Below are positions 21,904-32,727 of a stretch of DNA of 64,000 nt, one piece after another. The notes under the pieces were generated by a model. The model was not told the DNA's origin, did not search any database, and was given only the letters and a program-made list of their open reading frames with translations. Position 1 is the first letter of the stretch. Each line of letters starts with the position of its first letter. Origin of the DNA: Aradus depressus (Eukaryota; Arthropoda; Insecta; Hemiptera; Aradidae). The translations under genes were made by a program, and so were the position numbers. Location: NCBI GenBank assembly GCA_963662175.1, contig OY759215.1, forward strand, positions 16,915,079-16,979,078, given 5' to 3'.

Positions 21904-23003
21904 CAATGAACTTCCACAAGATCTCTGGCGAAAACATCTCTATTACATTTTTATTCGGTTTTAATAAAAAATTACTAATTATAAAAGTACATGTTAGAAT
22001 TGGTTGTTATGTGTTATAATTTTAACATTACTTAAAAATATTTCCTATAGAAATTTATTGTACTATCTTTGGAGAGCTATAACTTGGTTCGAAGTGATCC
22101 TATCTCGAACCTGAGAGTATGTTGACGTTGGAAGTTTAAAAAAAAACATTTTTGGTAAAATCGTTTCAGGTAAATCAAGCAAACGACTAAGAAAAAGGCG
22201 GCCTTCAAAAAATGATATTTCATAAAAAATGTATCTTTTGTTTTTTCTACAATTTTTATTATTTTCTTATACCTAACAGTATAGGAAGTATCGTAATCGT
22301 GCGAAATTCCGAGACCGAGGTTTCAACTGATTTTCACGTTTCAAGGTCCCCTAAATATGTTTTGATGTCTGTCTGTGCGCGTATGTGTGTATGTGATTGA
22401 AAAGTTGTGAGCTCTCTACCGCAATAATGATTGTAGCCATGAACTTGAAATTTGGAATGAAGGGGTCACATGTTCTAACTTAGGTCTGATTAGATTTTGG
22501 CCAAAATCGAACGAAAATTGAGACCACTTTCCCCCGGGTCGTAACTACATTTTACAAGATACGGCTTATGTTTATGACCTAATCAAAAAATCTTTTCGAG
22601 TAATAGTTGTAGAGAATACTTAAATACATAATTTATATAAATTAAGATTTTTTACAGATCATCCGGTTTTTGAGATACATGCAGAAAACCATCTTGAAAT
22701 GTAGTTTTGAATCACATAGTTTTAGATGATACCTTGTTTTACTCGAAAACGGTTAGTCCTATTGAAAAATTGATCCTTACTAAAATTATTCCTTATAAAA
22801 TTCTAAATCCTAATAAGTCCTTAGATTTAAGATAGGATTAGTATGACAAAAGTTATAGCGCCCCGAACTATTGTAAAGTAAATGTCTATAAGAAATATAT
22901 CTAACAATAAGTAATTTTTAAATCGTAACTCATAGCAACGAACTTTAAAATATCGTTTAAATTTTGGTAGTATTTAAAAAATTAAGAAAATATATGTAAA
23001 TAG
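21904..23003. other. A+T-rich DNA with weak family B and other repeat traces
   Basis: 22272-22400 resembles a decayed family B left end (AGTATAGGAAGTATCGTAAT, then TTTTCACGTTTC and TGTCTGTCTGTG). 22405-22530 (AGCTCTCTACCGCAATAATG, CCATGAACTTGAAATTTGG, TAACTTAGGTCTGATTAGAT) is related in inverted orientation to 33500-33600. No gene. Confidence 0.45.
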
Positions 23004-23214
23004 CCATTACAGGATTTTCTTATACCAACAACGCTTACAGATCACTCTCTCTCCCCCTCCCCACCACAAAATCATTTCATTTAGTTTTTTTGTACAGCGT
23101 CATCTTGAGAGTAAACATTCTTATACCCAGTAATGCCAGTATGAAATATAATTTTGAGAAGAGGGAAAGAGAGCGATCTGTAAACGTGGTTGGTATAAGA
23201 AAGTTCTATAATGG
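23004..23214. mobile_element. MITE family C, copy 2
   Basis: Left CCATTACAGGATTTTCTTAT ACCAACAACG; right complement CCATTATAGAACTTTCTTAT ACCAACCACG TTTACAGATC. Shares the internal ATACCCAGTAATGCCAGT motif with the 43480 copy. Confidence 0.8.
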
Positions 23215-23804
23215 CCTCTTCACATATTTTGAAGTGATTAGGTCATAAATGTAAGCGTTATCTCATAAAAGGGACTTATATAACACTAATTCTGAGGTAA
23301 ATTGATCTCAATTCGAACGGAAAAAGTAATGGTGTATCAGCTAGTCTAACATCTAATAAAGAGTGTTAGTGAGTGGAGATGTTTGAGTAGATGCGGCTCT
23401 ACAATGGGATAATATTGACCTAGTGAGAGTCTGGAGGAGTCACGATGCCAGATCCGGAGTGGCTCCAGATGTAACCACCCCAACAGAACACTCCTGTCAC
23501 CACTTCTCTTGTACAGGACAGGTGTCACACATCCACCCTCCCTGCTGACTCACTCTCATTCCTCTGCATATGATTACTGGACCACGAGACAGAATTCTTG
23601 GTCACTAAGTCGTGGGAACACCACCTCTGGAATTCATATTGAAATTCCTTCAAAAAGTATAACAGTCAAAAAGAAAAAAATGGCTTCGAAAAATTCGTAA
23701 GAAAGTAAGTTTTCGCTCTTCCTCAAAACCCTCCTCCTTTTCATCCGAATTGATTTCTCAATGGCGATCTAAATTTCGTTTGGAAATTGAATTAGGGTTT
23801 CCAA
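23215..23804. other. No supported gene
   Basis: Overlapping opposite-strand ORFs at 23346-23528 and 23509-23700 have no motif. 23385-23560 is moderately G+C-rich. Nothing is assigned. Confidence 0.4.
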
Positions 23805-23978
23805 GCCGCAATATTGCTTGCCTACTGTGCTCAAGATCGCGGGTTTAAAACCCGGTCTTAGGCTGCAGGTTTTTCATCTGGAAGATAAAAAAATCTTGAG
23901 CATGCCGTACTTCGGATGAGACGTTAAGCGACGAAAGTGCGCTTTGGATGTAAACGATATAACCTCATAGTTAAAAGT
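23805..23978 (+). mobile_element. SINE-A with internal deletion
   Basis: Head from ATTGCTTGCCTACTGTGCTC AAGATCGCGGGTTTAAAACC, then GAGCATGCCGTACTTCGGAT. The body then jumps to GATATAACCTCATAGTTAAA. The middle and the 3' CCCGGGCATGAGTC end are missing. Confidence 0.75.
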
Positions 23979-24339
23979 CCAAAAAACAACTGGAGATAAA
24001 GCAACCGGTCAAAAATTCGATGTTGAATTTTCACGAGAATTTCATGTTTTCCGAAGAATAAAAAAGTAGTGCAAAGTAGCAACTATACCGCAACCTATAA
24101 TGTAGAACTACGTCAGTTGTCACTATTTAATGACACTATCATTATTTACCCACTAGTTATCACCTTGAAACGCTGTATGGCGAAACATAAATAGCGCGAA
24201 ATTTACCTTAACTTTTTAATGGTTTGCTTGCATGGTTTTCTTTGCATCCGAGCTCCCGATGTTATCACCTACCCAGCACTTGAAATTAATTGCGGCGGGA
24301 TGTGGGGGGCGGGAGCCTTTGTACCGCCGGTGCGTCATT

Positions 24340-24412
24340 CCTACTAACTAAAAATAAAAAAATAAAAAATAAAAAAATAAAAATAAAATAAAAAAATAAT
24401 AAAAAAAAAACT
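24340..24412. repeat. (AAAAATA)n-type simple sequence
   Basis: A stretch made almost only of A with single T interruptions. It is preceded by a G-rich GGGATGTGGGGGGCGGGAG block at 24297-24315. Confidence 0.8.
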
Positions 24413-24554
24413 ACCCAGACACGAAATACTATATGTGTACCCATATAATCCCATAAGGAATACATTGAACACCTATTGATTTTCAGACACCTCGAACGAA
24501 GGAAAGTGGAGGGGGCTCAACTCAAAAACCCTAATAACTGCTGATATATGAATG

Positions 24555-24970
24555 TATCGACAGGACAATCAGAATTGGATTGTGGAAAAATGGCAACAAC
24601 GTTGGTCACGATGCCCGGATGGCCGAACGACGTACGCATACTTCCCGGACGTCCGGGTATGCCTTGACTCAACATGGGTACAGCCTAATCACTGGACGTC
24701 TCAAATATTATCAGGTCATGGTGATTTCAGCTCCAAGCTGTTCTTCTTTCACAGGAAGAACACACCGAACAGTTCGTGCGGCGGTATCGAGACTGCAGAA
24801 CATGTGGTCCTCGAATGTCCGCTCCGCTGTACGACCAAGCTAGGATGGAGTTGATTCATGGGACAAGATCATATTTGGGACTAGATCTACGGCAGATGGT
24901 GACGGAAACTGACTACCCGATATTCTGCCGATTCGTCGGCTCCTGGCGGGAGCAGAAACAGGCAATGTAA
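24555..24970 (+). pseudogene. R1-clade LINE ORF2 C-terminus
   Basis: The plus frame reads WQQRWSRCPDGRTTYAYFPD, then ILSGHGDFSSKLFFFHRK and SSCGGIETAEHVVLECP. W-Q-x2-W...GR-x-T-Y-x3-P-D, then Q-x-L-(S/T)-GHG-x-F and C-x-(C/G)G-x5-H-x4-C are hallmarks of the post-RT region of R1-clade and related LINEs. A frameshift near 24840 is needed to continue into YDQARMELIHGTRSYL and the terminal FCRFVGSWREQKQAM-stop at 24970. The RT and endonuclease are absent; inactive. Confidence 0.8.
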
Positions 24971-25054
24971 TGATCCCCGAGCTTTGCCTAAACTTAGACT
25001 GGGTGATGCAACGCGAGGCGCATCCTCTTTTAAAACCAAAAAAAAAAAAAAATC
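24555..25054 (+). mobile_element. 5'-truncated R1-like LINE with poly-A tail
   Basis: Coding remnant 24555-24970, a roughly 70-bp 3' UTR and an A15 tail at 25038-25052. It inserted inside family B. I could not fix a target duplication by eye. Confidence 0.7.
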
Positions 25055-25192
25055 AATAGGTAAATGCATAAGACCATAAGGACGATACCTAATAATTTTC
25101 GGCGAAATCGGCCGAACAGAAGGGGGCTGAACTCAAAAACCCTAATAACTTTCGATAGAATGAATGTATCGATAGAAAGCCGTTTGAGACAA

Positions 25193-25444
25193 GGATGGAT
25201 CCAGGATTTCATCAAGGGGGTGGGAGGGGGGGAGGAGCAAAATGATTGACAGGTTGAGTAGCAGTCTGAGTCTGTAAACGAATGACGTCATTAAAATCTG
25301 TGAGCAAGACCGCAAGAGGTCCTTCGCGCATCACTAGGATGTCTTTCCCAATGTAACGTGCATATTTCTTTATCCTTAACGAAGAGGAGGGGGGTAATTC
25401 TGCTTATCCCTCCCTCCCCCCCCCCCCTTGTATCCGCCACTGAT
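25193..25444. mobile_element. MITE-like insert with hAT-like ends
   Basis: Left end AAGGATGGATCCAGGATTT; right end reverse-complemented CAGTGGCGGATACAAGG plus a G run. The six bases TTTGAG lie just outside both ends (about 25183-25188 and 25445-25450). No coding capacity. The CAGTGGCGGAT terminus is typical of hAT-derived MITEs, but a 6-bp rather than 8-bp duplication leaves the class open. Confidence 0.55.
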
Positions 25445-25560
25445 TTGAGGATTCAGAAGTCCTGAGGTCGATTGGTGTTAAAGGGAATGCGGAAACATAG
25501 TTGATTCATACTGGGGAAGTACATTGCCGGTGATTCACCGACCACTTTTTTTCTTTCCTT

Positions 25561-26224
25561 TTTGGATTCAGAGAATTTGAAAACATAAAATTCGAGTGAC
25601 CAAAAAAATGTATATGTTTTCTAGGTTGTGTGGGAGGACTATGTGCTCCATAAGTCGAGATGTCTGTCACCTTTGAAATGCGAGGGTATTTGCTTCTGAA
25701 CAGTCACAAATCTTCCATAAACCGAAACTTTGACGCTTATAGTAGACTTGATGCGAGACGTGGGTTCCGAGGCTGTTTTTTTTTTTTTCTTGACCAAATT
25801 TTTAACATGTTAAAGCAGACGTTTGTATGCAGATCTAGACAAGTCTAGCGACGAATCTACCATCCGCATCCACCACAGAAATCTGACAGACACATGAGTC
25901 GAATTAACAACGGGAGGTCTTGTATTATTTTTATTTTTTGAGAACCTGCCTATTTAGTTTTTTGTGAACACTTTTTGAGCAGCCATGTCTTGATGAAATA
26001 TGCAGCTTATGTCAACCCTGAGCCAAGATCTCTTGTCGGAATATAAAACAGTTCTTTTGGACAAAAGCAATATCTATCATTCTAGTGGGGTGCAACTGAT
26101 GATGAACCGTTCCAGGAAAACCATGGAACTGTTCCACCCGGAATGTTCACTATTGGAACTTTGTTATTTTATCACAGTTCCATTCCGATTTCGTTCTAAT
26201 ATCGTGGAGCGCATTTTTTTCAAT
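25561..26224. other. No supported gene
   Basis: ORFs at 25660-25848 and 26000-26227 carry no recognisable domain. A T12 run is at 25777-25788. Confidence 0.4.
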
Positions 26225-26420
26225 TAAGTTTTAGTTCTCTCTCTGAAACCAATCTACCGATTTAGTTGAAAATCAATAGGTGTCTTATTCAAGGACTTTT
26301 GAATCACTATACTAAATTTCATGAATATATATTTATTATAATGGCAGTTATTTGGGTTTCTGCGTTAAGCCCTCCGTAATGTCGCCTTTCCCTTTGGCCG
26401 TCCTTATGGGATTCTGGATA
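26225..26420 (-). mobile_element. Family B fragment, minus orientation
   Basis: AGTTGAAAATCAATAGGTGT, AAATTTCATGAATATATATT and AATGGCAGTTATTTGGGTTT are reversed family B internal-unit landmarks. Confidence 0.5.
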
Positions 26421-26640
26421 TACATATAAAATTTCGTGTATTTTTTAAAATTTTTAGAATCAGGGGATTGGAAAGAATGAAATTCCGGTGTTAACTCAAA
26501 ATTGAATTTGTGACCTATTACAAGTATGTAGGTAATAATTTCGATAATTAAAATAAATATTTTTCAATCGTTTCAGGAAAATCAGTAAATAAAGTAAACT
26601 GTGAATAAATAAATTGTAAGATAATACAATACATAAAATG

Positions 26641-26857
26641 GGCGCCGGTAGCTCAGTGGTATGCGTGCTTGCTTACTGAGCTCAAGATCGCGGGTTCAAA
26701 ACCCGGCCGAGGCCTTTAGGTTTTTTTAATCTGGGAAGTGAAAAAATGTTGAGCACGCCGTCCTTTGGATGGGACGTTAATTGATGGTCCCGAGCCTGAG
26801 GTACTCGTTAAAGACCCCAACCCTAGGTGAATAAACCTAAGGGTCATAATAACTAAC
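26641..26857 (+). mobile_element. SINE-A, intact tRNA head, deleted 3' body
   Basis: Best-preserved head in the window: GGCGCCGGTAGCTCAGTGGT (A-box), TGAGCTCAAGATCGCGGG, TTCAAAACCCGGCC (B-box). The body runs to GTGAATAAACCTAAGGG, then jumps to TCATAATAACTAAC. The segment from the AAATTTAGGG block to CCCGGGCATG is missing. Confidence 0.92.
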
Positions 26858-27039
26858 TATAGTAAATAAAACAAAGATGTATCGCATTTAAGAAAACATT
26901 CTGTTCAATTTTAATTGAACAGTGATCTTCCTTTCAAATAAATATGTCAAATATCAAACTGAAGAAATTAAAAAAATTTGATTGTATATTTATTTAACTG
27001 TTTGGTCAGAAATATAATTAGGAAGAACATTTTATTTAT

Positions 27040-27420
27040 TTAGCTATAAAATTCAGAATTATAAGAACCTAATTCATTTTTTAAAATTTCCCTATAACCA
27101 GCCGGATCAGGTTGGCCTTCCCTCCTCACGCCATTCATTTCTTTTTTTACACGAGTTGTTAGAGGTAGGTAGACTTTGACATGAGCTGCCAACAGTCGAC
27201 ATGTTCCGTGTTCCGAAATTAATTCAACGAATTTTATTTGACCCGTTTTTCTGCGTCCTAGGTCTCCTGGAATGACCTTCAAAAGCAGTACATTGGTTTC
27301 TTTGCCTAAAAAATGTATAAGTTGTCGTATGAATTCCTTCACTCCTCCTCCCGGCCATAATCCGTGCGAGCGGCCAGGGCCTATATCGCCCTGAAGTATG
27401 ACGGACTCTATAACCGGCCT
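27040..27420 (-). CDS. Unrecognised ORF, about 125 codons, no clear start
   Basis: The frame stays open upstream of the first usable start (GTG at 27342): it reads DRPVIESVILQGDIGPGRSH, then GLWPGGGVKEFIRQLIHFLG, KETNVLLLKVIPGDLGRRKT, GQIKFVELISEHGTCRLLA and onward to a stop at 27040. Composition is balanced and more G+C-rich than its surroundings, unlike noise ORFs here. It starts close to the left edge of a family B copy. It has no ATG, so it is either a 3' exon or a fragment of a mobile element. I do not recognise the family and assign no function. Confidence 0.35.
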   Translation of the reverse strand, partial: RPVIESVILQGDIGPGRSHGLWPGGGVKEFIRQLIHFLGKETNVLLLKVIPGDLGRRKTGQIKFVELISEHGTCRLLAAHVKVYLPLTTRVKKEMNGVRREGQPDPAGYREILKNELGSYNSEFYS

Positions 27421-27439
27421 ATCTGGTTAGTTTTGAGAT

Positions 27440-28075
27440 GTATTTTTACTTCCTCAGCTATACGAAGTATAAGGGAAGTTATGTAATCGGTCAAAAATTC
27501 GATCCGGAGTTTTCAACAGAATTTCATGTTTTCCGATTCCAAATATGAAAAAAAAAAATGTCTCTCTGTCTGTGAACTCGATAACTTCCGATAGAAAGAA
27601 TGTATCGACACGAAACTTTATACGTGAATCCAAAACTCTCTAACAACACTTATTGATCTTCAGTCAAATCAACCGAACGAAATGAGGAGGATTTGAGAGA
27701 GGCTTAACACAAAAAAAATGCCGATAGAATAAATTTATCAATACGACATTTTATGTGTGTTATCAGAACCCCATAAGAACAAGCGAGAAGAGAATTAAGA
27801 GAAGCTTAACTCCTAAACCAAATAACTGCCGATGTAATGAATGTATTGACATGAAATTTCATATTTGAAGTCAAAACCCAATGAGGATACAGCCTGTCAA
27901 ATTTCAGCGATATCGGCCAAAGGGATGGAGGGTTCACGGGAAGGGGCTCAATTCAAAATCCCGAAGCCCTATGTTACTATTGAATGTTAGAGCAAAGGGT
28001 CTACTTGCTTCGGAGTGGGGGCGAAAAGTTAATTGATTAATTCGTTCTAGGGAAGTTCATTGCTGGTCATTCACT
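27440..28075 (+). mobile_element. Family B copy, near full length
   Basis: Left end ACTTCCTCAGCTATACGAAG TATAAGGGAAGTTATGTAAT; three internal units (starting near 27593, 27720 and 27830); right end TTAATTGATTAATTCGTTCT AGGGAAGTTCATTGC. The best copy for seeing the unit structure. Confidence 0.72.
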
Positions 28076-28091
28076 TTCTCATGTATAAGAG

Positions 28092-28616
28092 ATTTAGACG
28101 AATTCCTTTTTATTTCCCCAGCTGTAAGAAGTGTCGGGGAATAGTCGGTCAAGAAATTCGATCCGGAGTTTTCAACGAAATTTATGTTTTCCGACCTCCT
28201 AATTTCAAAAATAAAATAAAAAAACTGCCTGTCTGTGTTTGTCTGTGAACACGATAACGCTCGATAATATAAATGTATCGACACGAAATTTTATTTGTGT
28301 ATCCAACACTTATTGATTTTCAGCCAAATCGGTCAAAGGGAAGGGGGAGACAACACAAAACTCTAAAAACTGCCGTTGTAATGAGTATTGACATGAAATT
28401 TGATGTGAAATCGGAAGGGGGCTCAACTCAAAAACCTTAATAACTTAATAATGAATACATTGACACAAAATTTAGTATGAGTACTTAGAAGTCCCTATGT
28501 AAGTCAACTATTGATAAGGCCAAACGGTCGATAGTTTTAGAAGGAGAGGAAAAATATAGTTGAATAATTCGTCTTGGGGAAGTACATACCTGGTGATCTA
28601 CCGACGATTTTTTTTT
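28092..28616 (+). mobile_element. Second family B copy, tandem to the first
   Basis: Starts TTTCCCCAGCTGTAAGAAGT directly after the previous copy and ends GGGGAAGTACATACCTGGTG ATCTACCGACGATTTTTTTT. The opposite-strand ORFs 28057-28284 and 28060-28248 are artefacts of the repeat. Confidence 0.7.
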
Positions 28617-29209
28617 GTTAAACTATCCACGTCATGATTTCCATATTGTTAGTTTTCAATAATCCAAATATATATTAGCATATAGGTGTTTTAAAAAAAA
28701 TATATATATATATAATTTTTTTTCTCTAGTCGTTCGAAAGGCAGCAGGAGGATCACCATGATAAAAGATAGAACGTTATTTATATAAAAAGGAACGTTTT
28801 TCGATATTCAACTTCTTATTTTACGTTTAAAAGCGTCAATAAAACACGTAATTTTATTAATCAAGTGAATTCTCTAAGATATGGCTTTTTTAAATGTTCT
28901 TTATTGCTGTTTACATTCATTCGTTTTTTTTTTTATTTCCCTTTCTCAAAATAAAAAGTTCTAGAATAGAAATGTAAGTTTCCAAAATTTAATTTACAGT
29001 AAACTCCTTCTTAACCAACCCTTTTCCAGGAAACCCACATTTTCTTCGATTTTTTTTACTTTCTTTCAGCAAAGAACCACATAGTTATGTGGTTATATGT
29101 AAACATCTTGTTTGTGTGTGTGTTTTTACTGGAAAAGAAGGAAGGAATGAAGTTTCAGGATTTTAAACAATATGAATTTTATATGAATATGAATTTTAAA
29201 TATGAACTT
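28617..29209. other. A+T-rich, no supported gene
   Basis: Includes a short (TA)n at 28699-28714 and poly-T runs. Nothing recognised. Confidence 0.45.
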
Positions 29210-29568
29210 CTCTCGTATATTAGGTTAGGTTAAGTTTTATGACTCATGCCCGGGCTTTAACTACGAGGTCATATTGCCTACTACCAGAGCGCTCTTTCGT
29301 CACTCTGGTGAACATGAGCCCGACTCTACTGTGGGAGTCCTAAATTTTGCCTTCCTTAAATTTTTATTCACCTAGGGCAGGGGTCTTGGGTCTGACATCA
29401 TACAGGCTCGGGACCATCGCTTAACGTCCCATCCGAAGGCGTGCTTAAGTTTATTTTACCTCCCAGATAAAATAAACTAAGGGCCTCGGTCGGGTTTTGA
29501 ACCCACGATTTTGAGCTCAGAAGACAAGCACCCATACCATGGAGCTACCGGCGCCCTCTCCTATATTA
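29210..29568 (-). mobile_element. SINE-A, full length, with TTAGG-like tail and target duplication
   Basis: The SINE runs from its tail (left) to its head GAGCTACCGGCGCCCTC (right). Flanks CTCTCGTATATTA (29210-29222) and CTCTCCTATATTA (29556-29568) match 12 of 13, a likely target duplication. The tail reads GGTTAGGTTAAGTTTTATGA on the plus strand, that is, AAAACTTAACCTAACC in SINE sense. Confidence 0.9.
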
Positions 29569-29600
29569 TATTTTATTAATATACCCTCACGAAACATGTT

Positions 29601-29850
29601 CGAGGCCCTTAGGTTTTTTATCTGGGAGGTGACATAACCTTTAGCACCCCGTCCTTCGGATGGGACGTTAAGCGATGGTGTCGAGCCTGTTCGATGTCAG
29701 ATAGGGTATTCGTTAAATAGAGGCTTAGGTGAATAAACCTAGGTAGGAAAATATAGAAATTTCACAGTAGAGTCGGGCTCATGTCTGGCTCTGGTAGTAA
29801 GCGATGTGTCCTCGTAGTTAAAAGCCCAACTATGAGTCACAATAACTAAC
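29601..29850 (+). mobile_element. SINE-A lacking the head, head-to-head with the previous copy
   Basis: Begins CGAGGCCCTTAGGTTTTTTA (just past the B-box) and ends CTATGAGTCACAATAACTAAC. With the preceding minus copy it forms an inverted pair about 40 bp apart. Confidence 0.88.
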
Positions 29851-31947
29851 TACTCTGGATCAACAATATGACATCACGTTGTGTAATTTTTGTGCTCTCT
29901 TAAATGTGGATATGCCTCCAAATCGAGGATTTATTTATTTATAATTAATTTCTTTGCAATATGCACTGAAAATAGTTGTATAATTACAGTATAATCACAA
30001 TTAGAAAATGCAGAATAACTGTGGGAATATTAAATTATTTCACGGACTCAAGAGTTGCCCAATTGCAAAAGGGAGTATGTGAAAAAAAAAAACTGAAATC
30101 GATTTTTTGGTACCTTTCAATTAAGGTCGCTGTCATCGGGTAAAAGTCTTGTTTATTATTTTTTGTATTTTTTTCTATTGTTTTTAATAAAAACTTTCAA
30201 TAATTGCAATGTTCTTAATATTAGTAAACATACTTCCAGAAAAATTATGTTTCAGCATTACATACTTTACATTTTTAAAAAAAGGAGTAACTTTGTACTG
30301 AATTGTTGCAAAACGGAGTAGGTCCCTGATACCGTTGGAAAACGGAGTAGGTCCCTGATACTGTTGCAAAACGGAGTAGGTCCAAAATAAAAAAAATAAA
30401 ATATTTCAAAATTACCTAATAAATAGATTTGGTAGGCTTTGGAGAAACAAAGCAAACTTTTTTCTGCTTTGTTTAAAATAAAATTACAACCATAACACTA
30501 AAACTTGTCTAACTACAATTTTTTGCGTCTGGTGACGCCATAGCTGGAGCAGGTCATGATCACTTTACGGAAAAACTGATCTATCACTTGGATGGGGACT
30601 AGGTTTACCCCGCATGACAACAGTTTCATGCATAAGATCATTACAGTACTAATTAATTTTTCAACAATTAATTTTTTTGGGGGATGAGAGGGGCGCCCGT
30701 TAAGATGTGTGTCTAGTAGATATTTATTAGAAAATTCAATAATTCACCCATCAAATATTTCACCAAAATTTCTATACCAAAATGTATTCACTCACCAATC
30801 TGGAAGTTCGCAAAATTTAAAACGCAAATTTACCATTCAATCTCCCAGGAAGATTAAAGATTATAACTGTGACTTTAAATAAATAAAATAAAAAATTCAA
30901 TAAATTTTTATTGAAAAACATTGAAGTAAAGAAGTTATTAACTGTTAAATGAATGAGCACAGAAGGTCAAAAGATAATAACAAATATACATATGTACATC
31001 CATAAAGAAGAAATGAAACTCATCCTTCAAATCACATGGAAATAAATCTCAATAACCGCTGGTTCATCATCATGAAGTCTTACTGTTTCTTTACGAGGTT
31101 TGAACACTAAGGATGTAAACAGTGACAAAAAGCAGGAAATGGACAACAGGTAGATAAGTTATGAACGATAGGAAAGTACGATTGGATTATATTTAAGTAC
31201 AAAGAAAGATGAACATTTTTAAAATAAACAATATTTAAGTTCAATGTCATTGTGAATTGAGGCCTAGAGATGAGCAAATTTCAACTAAACAAAATAGATA
31301 AATAAATTAGCTATTTGTTTAAATGATCACTATTAATTATTTTTATTTTCTCTAATTATGAAATTAATTTATTTCTTATTCATCTTTAATTGTTTTATTT
31401 TAAATCAAATAACTATTATTTATATTATGAATGAACCCATCAGTGCAATATTTACTTGAATGTATCTTGGGTATCACTGTTATGTTAGTAAATTCTGAAA
31501 AGGACCCTCCTAAGTAAACATACATCAGACCAAGACCACTCTCAGACTTAAAGTAAACATTCTCATTTAAAATAACAATAAACAGAAGGGACAAGTTTAA
31601 CAATTTAAAAGGAAACGAAAATTCATCTAACATCTGTTGGTATGTAGAGATCATAATAACATCAAGTGTCGGTATCGTCGTTCCATCGGCAGATCTTACT
31701 CCTCCTCCCATCTGATGTTGCATTTAGTTGACAGGATGTATCTTACTTATGGACTTCTAGTTTTAGTTATGAAATTAGCTGTCGGCAGCATCAATACTTA
31801 GGCAGATATTAGCGTTTTTAAAGAGTCTTCTCTTTTGTCCTTTTTAAATTTTCCATTCAGAGAATCGGAATAAAATGGAATTCCGGTGAAAACTCGGATT
31901 TGTGACCATTGTGTAAAGAGGAGGAACTGTGACTGCAGTGTGGTGAA
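29851..31947. other. Long A+T-rich stretch, one small tandem repeat
   Basis: Apart from the repeat at 30305-30384, nothing is recognised. Minus ORF 31400-31723 (107 aa, ATG start, MQHQMGGGVRSADGTTIPTL) has mixed composition and no known motif. I leave it unassigned. Confidence 0.4.
30305..30384. repeat. 29-bp tandem repeat, about 2.7 copies
   Basis: GTTGCAAAACGGAGTAGGTC starts at 30305, 30334 (GTTGG variant) and 30363. The unit ends CCTGATACC/CCTGATACT. Two overlapping minus ORFs arise from it. Confidence 0.9.
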
Positions 31948-32727
31948 ACCTCTCTTCTCACAGTGGCATTGGACCACTCTTTGTGGTAGACTTTGACCAC
32001 TAACTAATGTCGGTTCTGAGAGGCCCCAACTGGAACCTCCATTAGTCAAGCTGGGTGATGAGAGCTCTGTTAGCTAGACAGCAGACAGCATGGAGCTTCC
32101 TAACCCCGTCCCCTCTCCAGTAGATCTCCCATCCTCCAAATACCAGTTCTCTTCAGTGGCATTGGACCACTCTCTGTGGTAGTCTTTGACCACTAACTAA
32201 CGTCGGTTCTGAGAGGCCCCAACTGGAACCTCCATTAGTCAAGCTGGGTGATGAGAGCTCTGTTAGCTAGACAGCAGACAGCATGGAGCTTGCTAACCCT
32301 GTCCCCCCTCCAGTAGATCTCCCATCCTCCAAATACCAGTTCTCTTCTCACAGTGGCATTGGACCACTCTCTGTGGTAGACTTTGACCACTAACTAACGT
32401 CGGTTCTGAGAGGCCCCAACTGGAACCTCCAGTAGTCAAGCTGGGTGATGAGAGCTCTGTTAGCTAGACAGCAGACAGCATGGAGCTTCCTAACCCCGTC
32501 CCCTCTCCAGTAGATCTCCCATCCTCCAAATACCAGTTCTCTTCAGTGGCATTGGACCACTCTCTGTGGTAGTCTTTGACCACTAACTAACGTCGGTTCT
32601 GAGAGGCCCCAACTGGAACCTCCATTAGTCAAGCTGGGTGATGAGAGCTCTGTTAGCTAGACAGCAGACAGCATGGAGCTTCCTAACCCTGTCCCCTCTC
32701 CAGTAGATCTCCCATCCTCCAAATACC
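31948..32727. repeat. Tandem array, about 4 units of alternating 193/197 bp
   Basis: CAGTGGCATTGGACCACTCT starts at 31961, 32154, 32351 and 32544, so spacings are 193, 197 and 193. Units alternate between a CTCTTCTCACAGTGG and a CTCTTCAGTGG junction, so the true repeat is a dimer of about 390 bp. Units are nearly identical (C/T and single-base changes). No coding function is evident; minus ORF 31798-32049 only enters the first unit. Confidence 0.93.

Larger units (their letters stand above)
24420..25560 (+). mobile_element. Family B copy interrupted by a LINE and a MITE-like insert
   Basis: Family B pieces at 24420-24560 (CAACTCAAAAACCCTAATAA), 25066-25192 (AAATCGGCCGAACAGAAGGG) and 25440-25560 (GGGGAAGTACATTGCCGGTG then ATTCACCGACCACTTTTTTT). 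The first gap holds an R1-like LINE tail with poly-A, the second a TIR insert (25193-25444). Same orientation throughout, so this is one element hit twice. Confidence 0.65.

Noticed and set aside
26641..26712. A functional tRNA gene (clear A- and B-box)
   Set aside because: The same head with the same SINE body occurs many times and lacks a proper 3' acceptor stem. It is a SINE promoter, not a tRNA gene.
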